Notes under the pieces: generated by a model
Told to the model about the DNA's origin: nothing
Database searches by the model: none
The model's input: the letters and a program-made list of their open reading frames with translations, nothing else
Position numbers and translations under genes: made by a program
Assembly: GCA_001940755.1 (NCBI GenBank)
Contig: MEHH01000161.1
Coordinates: 1 to 6,439 of the forward strand
Reading direction: 5' to 3'
From: Candidatus Heimdallarchaeota archaeon AB_125
Lineage (GTDB): Archaea > Asgardarchaeota > Heimdallarchaeia > Heimdallarchaeales > Heimdallarchaeaceae
DNA: 6,439 nt
Shown here: positions 1 to 4,576 of the stretch, piece after piece
Layout: each line of letters starts with the position of its first letter
Position numbering within the stretch: position 1 is the stretch's first letter

Positions 1-168
1 ACTTGGATCATATGATGTAACATCAATTAAATAGAACAAAGGTTTCTTCGTATTATCTATTTGCTCTTTTAAACATCTGTCTAACTCTTTCTCCATCTTA
101 GGGTCGAACTCTCCCTCGAATCCCATACGTACAATTACTTGGGATAAATATCTTACGTGAATAGTCAT
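1..168 (-). CDS. Hypothetical small protein, N-terminal part only (runs off left edge)
   Basis: The minus strand is open for 56 codons from an ATG at 168-166 to the window edge. The product begins MTIHVRYLSQVIVRMGFEGE and continues to a segment reading PLFYLIDVTSYDPS. There is no signal peptide or membrane segment, so it is probably cytosolic. The layout is a strand, then EGEFDP, then a charged helix (about residues 24-40), then a hydrophobic strand ending in Asp (44-50). This loosely resembles the start of STAS or SpoIIAA-like domains, but too little is visible to assign a family. The start is supported by AAGTGAT (172-178 on the complement), close to the archaeal GGTGAT Shine-Dalgarno core and three bases before the ATG, and by a TATA-like box about 40 bases upstream. 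It is divergent from the GtrA gene. I am fairly sure it is a real gene; its function is unknown. Confidence 0.7.
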   Translation of the reverse strand, partial: MTIHVRYLSQVIVRMGFEGEFDPKMEKELDRCLKEQIDNTKKPLFYLIDVTSYDPS

Positions 169-171
169 GTT

Positions 172-220
172 ATCACTTCTCATCTGTTAATAACTAGCTT
201 TGTTGAAATATTTAAAAAAG
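172..220 (-). promoter_or_regulatory. Promoter and ribosome site of the left-edge gene
   Basis: Read on the minus strand, TTTAAATA (209-216) sits in a run of T and A and would set transcription to start near 187. That leaves a leader of about 19 bases containing GAGAAGTGAT directly ahead of the ATG. The spacing fits an archaeal TATA box. No clear BRE is visible. Confidence 0.45.
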
Positions 221-275
221 ATTTGATTAAACCATTCTTTGCCTTACATTAAGATTTCATGAACTCAAGATAGTA

Positions 276-293
276 TTAATAAATACCTTATAC
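276..293 (+). promoter_or_regulatory. Probable TATA region of the GtrA-like gene
   Basis: Two overlapping candidates occur. TTAATAAATA at 276-285 would start transcription about 8 bases before the ATG at 314. TTATAC at 288-293 would give a leaderless transcript. There is no convincing Shine-Dalgarno sequence between 294 and 313, which fits leaderless or short-leader translation. The rest of the divergent spacer (169-313) shows nothing else I can support. Confidence 0.35.
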
Positions 294-313
294 TTTTACT
301 TGATAGTTAGAAA

Positions 314-847
314 ATGACAGATGAAACTACAGAGAAGGAAACACCTTTTGAACCTTCAACTGAAAAAAAATCCTTCTTCGATAAAGAAAGAAATCTAAGA
401 TTTCTAAAATTTGCAGTAGTAAGTACTGGAGGTTTAGGGTTGGATTATCTTATCTTCTTTCTTATTATGTTAATTTTTGAATCAACTGGAACAACTGGAG
501 TTCTCTTCAAAATATGGTTTCTAAACGTATCTGATGTTCTGATTTCACAAGCTGTTGCAATAGTTATCGTAATGGTTTATAATTATATCATAAATAAACT
601 CTGGACATTCAGACAACAAGAGAAAAAGGTTGAATTCAGTACTGGGATTCAATTTATCAAATTTATCCTTGTTGGCGCTTCTGGAACAATAATCAATCTT
701 GGGCTTGTTTATCTCTTCTATGATACCATTGGATGGAACGAATATCTAGCAATAACAATTGGATTTGTAGTTTCAGTATTGACAAACTTCATCTTAAATG
801 ATATCTGGACATTCAATCCTAGGTTTGGTAAAGAGAGAGAAAATTAA
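314..847 (+). CDS. GtrA-like family four-helix membrane protein
   Basis: A 177-residue integral membrane protein with a charged, soluble N-terminus of about 28 residues and four hydrophobic helices near 31-54, 72-94, 113-136 and 143-163. It shows the internal duplication typical of the GtrA family (PF04138). The first half runs from RFLKFAVV (29-36) to NYIINKLWTF (90-99) and the second from QFIKFILVG (113-121) to NFILNDIWTF (158-167); each half ends with the family's N-x-x-x-N/D-x-W-T-F signature. Known members are linked to cell-surface polysaccharide synthesis and are thought to move polyprenyl-phosphate-linked sugars across the membrane. No glycosyltransferase lies beside it here, so the substrate cannot be inferred. 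Length is slightly above the usual 120-150 because of the N-terminal tail. The gene converges on the next one with shared stop bases. Family assignment is firm; the role is by family only. Confidence 0.88.
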   Translation: MTDETTEKETPFEPSTEKKSFFDKERNLRFLKFAVVSTGGLGLDYLIFFLIMLIFESTGTTGVLFKIWFLNVSDVLISQAVAIVIVMVYNYIINKLWTFRQQEKKVEFSTGIQFIKFILVGASGTIINLGLVYLFYDTIGWNEYLAITIGFVVSVLTNFILNDIWTFNPRFGKEREN

Positions 848-1191
848 TCTTCAACTACTTTCCCACAGTGTGAACAAAAGCTAGATCCTTTTTCGATTTT
901 GTGTTTACAATCTTCACAGAATCTGACATTGTAAGGATTTTGCTGTTGTTTATAACCTTTGGTAACTTTCTTTTGGTGGGAAGTTAGATCTCCATGCATA
1001 ATTTCTGTTTTAGAAGCAATCCCTCTTCTAGATAAGTACCACAGAAATACAAAAAGAACAACTGCAATTCCTGCAACTGTTAAGAATATGACCAAATCCC
1101 TATAAAACCAGTAGTAAACTGCCACTAGAACTATAGTAAGGATAAACCAGGTTATCCCTCCGAATCTATACCTCTTTCTTTCTATAGTCAT
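844..1191 (-). CDS. Two-helix membrane protein with C-terminal zinc ribbon
   Basis: A 115-residue protein starting MTIERKRYRF. Two membrane helices lie near residues 13-30 and 33-53, separated by a short Tyr-Arg-Asp turn, so both ends probably face the cytoplasm. A basic linker (54-90) leads to a zinc ribbon at the C-terminus: C92-x2-C95 and C106-x2-C109 in the order FCEDC ... FCSHCGK. This matches the many zinc-ribbon modules (zinc_ribbon_2, DUF7577-like) found on archaeal membrane proteins, where they are presumed to bind zinc and mediate protein or nucleic-acid contacts. No catalytic motif is visible, so the function is unknown. The start is supported by AGAGGT (1200-1205 on the complement), nine bases before the ATG. 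It points the same way as the large gene at 2640-4406, with the TnpB element between them. Confidence 0.82.
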   Translation of the reverse strand: MTIERKRYRFGGITWFILTIVLVAVYYWFYRDLVIFLTVAGIAVVLFVFLWYLSRRGIASKTEIMHGDLTSHQKKVTKGYKQQQNPYNVRFCEDCKHKIEKGSSFCSHCGKVVED

Positions 1192-1199
1192 ATTCGAAT

Positions 1200-1243
1200 A
1201 CCTCTGCGTAAAAACTATTATAAAGTATATGTCATATTAAACT
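1200..1243 (-). promoter_or_regulatory. Promoter region of the zinc-ribbon gene
   Basis: On the minus strand CTTTATAAT (1217-1225) is a good archaeal TATA box. With usual spacing it starts transcription close to the ATG at 1191, which would leave out the AGAGGT ribosome site at 1200-1205. A second box, TTTAATAT (1235-1242), would include that site in a leader of about 20 bases. Both are plausible. If the transposon's left end lies in this stretch, the upstream box may be element-derived. Confidence 0.4.
1210..1228 (+). repeat. Near-repeat flanking the TnpB element (left copy)
   Basis: AAAAACTATTATAAAGTAT here resembles AAAAACTCATCATAAAGTAT at 2631-2650, with one extra base and one mismatch. 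The two copies sit just outside the likely element ends, in the same orientation. IS200/IS605 insertion does not duplicate its target, so this may be chance in AT-rich DNA. Confidence 0.25.
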
Positions 1244-1244
1244 T

Positions 1245-1264
1245 CTTTTGAATCAGATTGAAAG
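1245..1264 (+). other. Possible left-end hairpin of the TnpB element
   Basis: CTTTTGA (1245-1251) can pair with ATTGAAAG bases 1258-1264 across a six-base loop. This gives seven pairs, of which two are G-T. IS200/IS605 left ends carry imperfect subterminal hairpins read as single strands, so the position suits one. In DNA this AT-rich the structure could be chance. Confidence 0.2.
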
Positions 1265-1290
1265 GTAAGTGAAAGTAAAATATTACAGGG

Positions 1291-1300
1291 GCTTTTATAG
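1291..1300 (+). promoter_or_regulatory. TATA-like box of tnpB
   Basis: GCTTTTATAG is centred about 23 bases before the ATG at 1319. With standard archaeal spacing transcription would begin at or within the tandem ATGATG start (1319-1324), so the mRNA would be leaderless. There is no Shine-Dalgarno motif in the A-rich stretch 1301-1318, which agrees. The second ATG (1322) is an equally good start. Confidence 0.35.
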
Positions 1301-1318
1301 AAAAATCATGAGAAAAAA

Positions 1319-2629
1319 ATGATGACTAAAGTGCTAAGAGTAGATTGTATTGAGCTCCCTTTTAATCCAATTCTGAGCAAACTCTGTCATCAAATTAAAA
1401 ATCTCTATAATCGAGCAAACTATCTAGTAAAACAAGCGTTAAACAACAGAGAAAAGCTCCTTCAATATTATGATTTGAACACTTTACTCAAGGAGGAAGA
1501 ATGTTATCTAGTTCTTCCCGTCCACACAGCACAACATACTCTCAAACTCCTTTCTCGCAACTGGAGGGGATTTTTCAGAGCAATAAAGGAATGGAAAGCA
1601 AAACCTGAAAGATTCTTTGCTGAACCCAACCAACCAAGATATAAGCCTAAAAACGGAGAATGTGTGGCAATTTTTTCTAACCAGCAAGCTAAGATAAGGA
1701 ATGGGTGGCTAGTTCTACCAAAGAAGGTAGGATTGAACTACAAAACTCGCTTAACAGCTAGCACTCGACTCAAGGAAGTGAGATTCATCCCAAGAAGAGT
1801 AGGATACACTCTCGAACTAGTTTATGAAAAATTTATTCCAAAGCAACGTAAGAAACTCACCAGAAAAGGAGCGATCGATTTAGGGTCAGTCAACCTCGTG
1901 ACCTTCGTAGATAACCTCGGAAATCAACCGATTGTTATCAAGGATCATGGAAAAGGAATCAAAAGTATAATTCAGTATTATTTGAAAGTCCAGACAAAAT
2001 TACGAGCACAATATGTGCAGCAGCAGAAAAAGCAGTTGAAACAACAGAATAGAGTAATCTATGGTCAAGCATATTATCGTCTTCGGGAAAAATTCAGAAA
2101 GAAACTCAAGAATGCCATTCATCATCTAACCAAATTCTTAGTAGATTTATGGGTGGAGCGAGACCTGCATGAAGTAATTATTGGGTATAATCCCACATGG
2201 AAACAACAGATGAATTTGGGGAAGAAAACTACGCAAATTTTTGTCACCATTCCTTTTCTACAAATCATCAATCAATTGAAATACAAAGGTAAGGAACGAG
2301 GGATACATGTCGACCTTATTCCTGAGGAGTACACCTCCAAGAGCAGTTTTCTTGATAATGAATTTCCACAAAAACGAGAAAATTATGCTGGAAAAAGATC
2401 TTCCAGAGGATTGTTCTCTTCTGCTCAAGGACACAAGATTAATGCTGATATCAATGCTGCGTATAATATTCTGATTAAAAGCGATCCGAAAGCACTTCCT
2501 CTAAGAAGTGTGAACGGGGTAGGAGGATACGTGATGTATCCACGTAGAGTGTGTGTAGACCCACAAGGAATGACACTCACATCGTCTACAAAATATGCTC
2601 AACCATGTTTACTTACTATGCAAACATGA
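1319..2629 (+). CDS. tnpB: TnpB RNA-guided DNA endonuclease with displaced RuvC-II glutamate
   Basis: A full-length 436-residue TnpB (OrfB) of the IS200/IS605 group. In characterised members this protein uses an omega RNA from the element's right end to cut DNA beside a TAM and so helps retain the element. The N-terminal helical and strand region (LCHQIKNLYNRANYLVKQAL at 22-41, then Y63-L66, W82-F85 and PRYKPK at 106-111) is typical. RuvC-I is GAIDLGSVN with D187. RuvC-III is INADINAAYNI with D377. The usual RuvC-II Glu is missing: the strand reads IIGYNPTWKQ (287-296). The nearest conserved acid is E336/E337 in IPEEYTSK, the site described for subgroups with a rearranged active site. The usual CxxC zinc finger after YTSK is also absent (SSFLDNE instead). 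Both catalytic aspartates and the displaced Glu are intact, so I expect it to be active. Residues beyond about 410 look unconstrained and overlap the proposed omega RNA; the stop lies inside the end hairpin. Confidence 0.93.
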   Translation: MMTKVLRVDCIELPFNPILSKLCHQIKNLYNRANYLVKQALNNREKLLQYYDLNTLLKEEECYLVLPVHTAQHTLKLLSRNWRGFFRAIKEWKAKPERFFAEPNQPRYKPKNGECVAIFSNQQAKIRNGWLVLPKKVGLNYKTRLTASTRLKEVRFIPRRVGYTLELVYEKFIPKQRKKLTRKGAIDLGSVNLVTFVDNLGNQPIVIKDHGKGIKSIIQYYLKVQTKLRAQYVQQQKKQLKQQNRVIYGQAYYRLREKFRKKLKNAIHHLTKFLVDLWVERDLHEVIIGYNPTWKQQMNLGKKTTQIFVTIPFLQIINQLKYKGKERGIHVDLIPEEYTSKSSFLDNEFPQKRENYAGKRSSRGLFSSAQGHKINADINAAYNILIKSDPKALPLRSVNGVGGYVMYPRRVCVDPQGMTLTSSTKYAQPCLLTMQT

Positions 2630-2630
2630 C
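2490..2630 (+). ncRNA. Candidate omega RNA (reRNA) scaffold at the tnpB 3' end
   Basis: Three structures occur in series on the sense strand. First is hairpin CACTTC (2493-2498) with GAAGTG (2505-2510), six-base loop. Second is an H-type pseudoknot: GAGTGT (2547-2552) pairs with ACACTC (2573-2578), and TGTAGAC in its loop (2554-2560) pairs with GTCTACA (2584-2590) just downstream. A competing or supporting helix is GATGT (2533-2537) with ACATC (2579-2583). Third is hairpin CATGTTT (2604-2610) with AAACATG (2622-2628). All stems are perfect Watson-Crick. Known omega RNAs overlap the 3' end of tnpB, contain a pseudoknot and end at the element's right border, with the guide taken from flanking DNA. 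Position, length and fold agree. The guide would begin near 2630-2641. The pairings are seen directly; the RNA itself and its ends are inferred. Confidence 0.55.
2604..2628 (+). repeat. Right-end hairpin of the TnpB element, overlapping the tnpB stop
   Basis: CATGTTT (2604-2610) and AAACATG (2622-2628) form a perfect seven-base inverted repeat around an 11-base loop. The tnpB stop TGA (2627-2629) shares the right arm. IS200/IS605 right ends have a hairpin a few bases inside the cleavage site, which TnpA recognises as single-stranded DNA. Only 11 bases separate this arm from the stop codon of the opposing 588-residue gene. It might also help end transcription from either side, but no T-tract follows it on the plus strand. 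Confidence 0.5.
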
Positions 2631-2650
2631 AAAAACTCATCATAAAGTAT
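2631..2650 (+). repeat. Near-repeat flanking the TnpB element (right copy)
   Basis: Partner of the left copy at 1210-1228. It contains the tandem TGA stops of the 588-residue gene on the minus strand and begins two bases after the tnpB stop. If the element's right end lies inside it, part of it would serve as the omega RNA guide. Confidence 0.25.
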
Positions 2651-4406
2651 CCTCTTTTTCTTGAAAATTATTATTTTCTGGTGAGAGGAACTCAAATTCA
2701 AGTATTTTTAGTTGATCAAGATGAAACGGAAATGGTTCTGGAAATGAAGACAGTTTCTTTCTCCAATCTTTCTTTTCAGTTATCCAAGAATTAAAATCTA
2801 AAGGATTGAGTGGTTTATCAAATCTTAGTGGTCTTTCAATTTTTTCTCCTTTGATAACCAAATCAATTTGTTCTCTGAATTTTTCATAGTAATATTGTTC
2901 GGAGCTATTGAGAATCTTGAGCATCTTTGCGTCAGTATATTCATCATCAGCTTTCATTAGATATATTTCAGCTCGAGGGATATTTTTCCTATATAATTGA
3001 TATAGAGCAACCATAGAATATCCATAAATTGGTACATATCTATTATTGAAAAGCATTTGATAAACCTCCGCTGCCCTATCAAAGTAATTCTGAGATTGTT
3101 GCAGATATTCGTCATTATCTTCTTCAGACCATCTAATCAACCAATATCTAGCTAGTAAAAGAGAGAGTTCAGGATCACCTACATCAATTCTTTGTGTTTT
3201 GATTATTTCCTCCATTGTACTAACATCATCAACAAGATCGTAGATATACGCTCCAAGGGAGATTTTAGCATAGATACTTATCAAATTGAATGAAATTCCC
3301 AACTCTTCTCGTTTCGATCTACTTAAGAGATCATTGACATATCCTTCAATCTCGCGAAGTATTTCTTCTATCTCAAATTTGATTAAAGATTTAGTAAGTT
3401 CAGGTTTCTCATCTTTTAGATCTCCAACATATATAGAATTCTTGTATTGAGTGAGCTGAATGTTATGTAAAATCTGGTAGAATCTGGTTTCTAGTAGTAA
3501 TGCTTTTTGTTGGATATAGAAGCTCCTAATCGTTTCACTGAAAAGCTCATCATTCTTGTATGGTTCTATCTCACTTAAAGCTCTAGAATTATCAATATAT
3601 GCTAGATTCAGAAATTCATTTACATTCTCATTTGTAAATCGAGCACTCAACAGATGTAATTGAGCCTTTAGCGAAAAAAGTGAGGATTCAGAAATTTTAG
3701 TTCTGAGTAATTCAAATGGTTCATCGTCTATTTCTTTCAAGTAATGATGTCCCAGTCTTGCTTTTTCCAGAGCATCATCAAAGAGCTTACACCATGCTAG
3801 AAAATCTTCCTTAGAAATAACGGGAACTGTTACTAGGAAATTATAGAGAGTTAGAACAAGAATTTGAGCATAATTGGTTGCAGACTTGACAATATTCTTC
3901 TTCTCAAATTTAGTTAAATCAAGTCTCAAAATTGAATCAAGTTGCATGTAATCTATTAAGAAATTCAAGTGTTGTTTTTCCATTTTTAGTAATTCAGCTA
4001 TCTTATCTTTTGAAGGAAGTTTACCATATTCGAGTGTTTGCTCTATTGCTCCGTCAAGTGTATAATAAGGATTTAATCCTTTCAGTTTTGAGAATAGATC
4101 AATAAAAGCTGATAAAGCAGGATAAAGCATAAACTGTGATGTACAGCGTTCTACTGCTTCCCACATGGTTTTAATACTATAAACAAGAAAATCAAAATAG
4201 TCTTTTTTATACACTCCTGATAATCTGATCAATCTGGAAGTATATGTTTTGAAATGAGCAATTCTTTCAATAAAGATATCAACATCTACATTTTTCTGAG
4301 TAAGAGTTGAAACTATTTCATCTACTTGTTTCCGAACAAAAAGAATCTTCTCCTTAGGTTGCAGGGAAATAAACTTTCTCTGATCTTCATCAAACTCATT
4401 ACTCAT
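2640..4406 (-). CDS. Hypothetical 588-residue all-helical, TPR-like protein
   Basis: I do not recognise a named family. The 588-residue product has no signal peptide or membrane helix and is acidic and rich in Leu, Tyr, Glu and Lys. Most of its length reads as amphipathic helices. The stretch at about 411-490 is most like tetratricopeptide repeats: helix pairs with Leu-Ala-Arg-Tyr-Trp (417-422), Tyr-Phe-Asp-Arg-Ala (441-445), Val-Ala-Leu-Tyr-Gln-Leu-Tyr (466-472) and Arg-Ala-Glu-Ile-Tyr-Leu (478-483). A TPR-type solenoid suggests a cytosolic scaffold for protein contacts. No nuclease, ATPase or metal motif is visible. The C-terminal 65 residues are Pro- and Phe-rich and probably extended. The start ATG has no Shine-Dalgarno; a CTTTATCA box about 27 bases upstream suggests a leaderless mRNA. 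It ends with tandem TGA codons (2637-2642) abutting the TnpB element. The zinc-ribbon gene beyond the element is its nearest co-directional neighbour. Confidence 0.75.
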   Translation of the reverse strand: MSNEFDEDQRKFISLQPKEKILFVRKQVDEIVSTLTQKNVDVDIFIERIAHFKTYTSRLIRLSGVYKKDYFDFLVYSIKTMWEAVERCTSQFMLYPALSAFIDLFSKLKGLNPYYTLDGAIEQTLEYGKLPSKDKIAELLKMEKQHLNFLIDYMQLDSILRLDLTKFEKKNIVKSATNYAQILVLTLYNFLVTVPVISKEDFLAWCKLFDDALEKARLGHHYLKEIDDEPFELLRTKISESSLFSLKAQLHLLSARFTNENVNEFLNLAYIDNSRALSEIEPYKNDELFSETIRSFYIQQKALLLETRFYQILHNIQLTQYKNSIYVGDLKDEKPELTKSLIKFEIEEILREIEGYVNDLLSRSKREELGISFNLISIYAKISLGAYIYDLVDDVSTMEEIIKTQRIDVGDPELSLLLARYWLIRWSEEDNDEYLQQSQNYFDRAAEVYQMLFNNRYVPIYGYSMVALYQLYRKNIPRAEIYLMKADDEYTDAKMLKILNSSEQYYYEKFREQIDLVIKGEKIERPLRFDKPLNPLDFNSWITEKKDWRKKLSSFPEPFPFHLDQLKILEFEFLSPENNNFQEKEDTL

Positions 4407-4428
4407 TAATAATATTATAACATAGAAA

Positions 4429-4436
4429 TTGATAAA
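4429..4436 (-). promoter_or_regulatory. TATA-like box of the 588-residue gene
   Basis: On the minus strand CTTTATCA lies about 27 bases ahead of the ATG at 4406. This would start transcription within a few bases of the start codon. The sequence between (TTATAATATTATTA) is too close to be the box itself and holds no ribosome site. Confidence 0.3.
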
Positions 4437-4529
4437 GACTACTAAATTGTCAAAAAGGAAAAGTTTTGATTTTCAAATGTTCATGTTATTTTTTGAGAAA
4501 ATTTAATATCTCGATTTATAAAGACTAGA

Positions 4530-4542
4530 GAAAGGTTTAAAT
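4530..4542 (+). promoter_or_regulatory. BRE/TATA promoter of the beta-helix operon
   Basis: GAAAGG (4530-4535) directly before TTTAAAT (4536-4542) is the most canonical archaeal BRE plus TATA pair in the window. Transcription should start near 4564-4566, giving a leader of about 12 bases before the ATG at 4577. No strong Shine-Dalgarno is present in that leader. An additional TTTATAAA at 4515-4522 lies further upstream. Confidence 0.6.
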
Positions 4543-4543
4543 G

Positions 4544-4569
4544 CAATATATCAACATACTGATATATTG
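4544..4569. promoter_or_regulatory. Perfect 10+10 inverted repeat, probable operator
   Basis: CAATATATCA (4544-4553) and TGATATATTG (4560-4569) are exact inverted copies separated by ACATAC. The dyad begins two bases after the TATA box and covers the expected transcription start, ending seven bases before the start codon of the beta-helix gene. A 26-base dyad at this place is the classic position for a dimeric archaeal repressor that blocks polymerase. No regulator gene is visible in the window, so the binding protein is unknown. An RNA hairpin at the very 5' end is less likely, because the upstream arm would lie before the start of the transcript. Confidence 0.55.
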
Positions 4570-4576
4570 AGACATT

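Larger units (their letters stand above)
1229..2640 (+). mobile_element. TnpB-only element, IS200/IS605-like (IS1341 type); ends approximate
   Basis: The segment carries one intact tnpB and no tnpA transposase gene, as in the IS1341-like elements that rely on a transposase elsewhere. The tnpB coding DNA looks less AT-rich than the genes to its right, which fits acquisition. The right end is marked by a perfect 7-base hairpin (2604-2628) just before the neighbouring gene's stop. On the left, a weak hairpin at 1245-1264 could be the counterpart. IS200/IS605 elements make no target duplication and have no terminal inverted repeats, so the exact ends cannot be fixed here. The coordinates given are outer limits and should be read as plus or minus tens of bases. 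Confidence 0.6.

Noticed and set aside
169..194. GTTAT/ATAAC inverted repeat ahead of the left-edge gene
   Set aside because: Five pairs with a 16-base spacer in AT-rich DNA; no support beyond chance.
887..900. T-rich run as a terminator for the GtrA gene
   Set aside because: Archaeal terminators can be simple T-tracts, but this one is interrupted and lies within the opposing gene, where T-runs are expected from its Lys and Glu codons.
1305..1323. ATCAT/ATGAT inverted repeat around the tnpB start as the element's left end
   Set aside because: Only five pairs around a run of A, and it overlaps the coding start; the left end should lie upstream of the promoter.
1319..2629. Reading the nuclease as a Cas12f or other Cas12 effector
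   Set aside because: The size and RuvC motifs overlap, but there is no CRISPR array or cas gene in the window, and the right-end hairpin plus 3' RNA structure fit a TnpB element.
4450..4469. TCAAAA and TTTTGA inverted repeat between the divergent promoters
   Set aside because: Six A/T-rich pairs around an eight-base spacer in AT-rich DNA are easily chance, and the site does not align with either promoter.
4515..4522. TTTATAAA as the main promoter of the beta-helix gene
   Set aside because: It is self-complementary and lies about 55 bases from the start codon; the BRE plus TTTAAAT at 4530-4542 has much better spacing.
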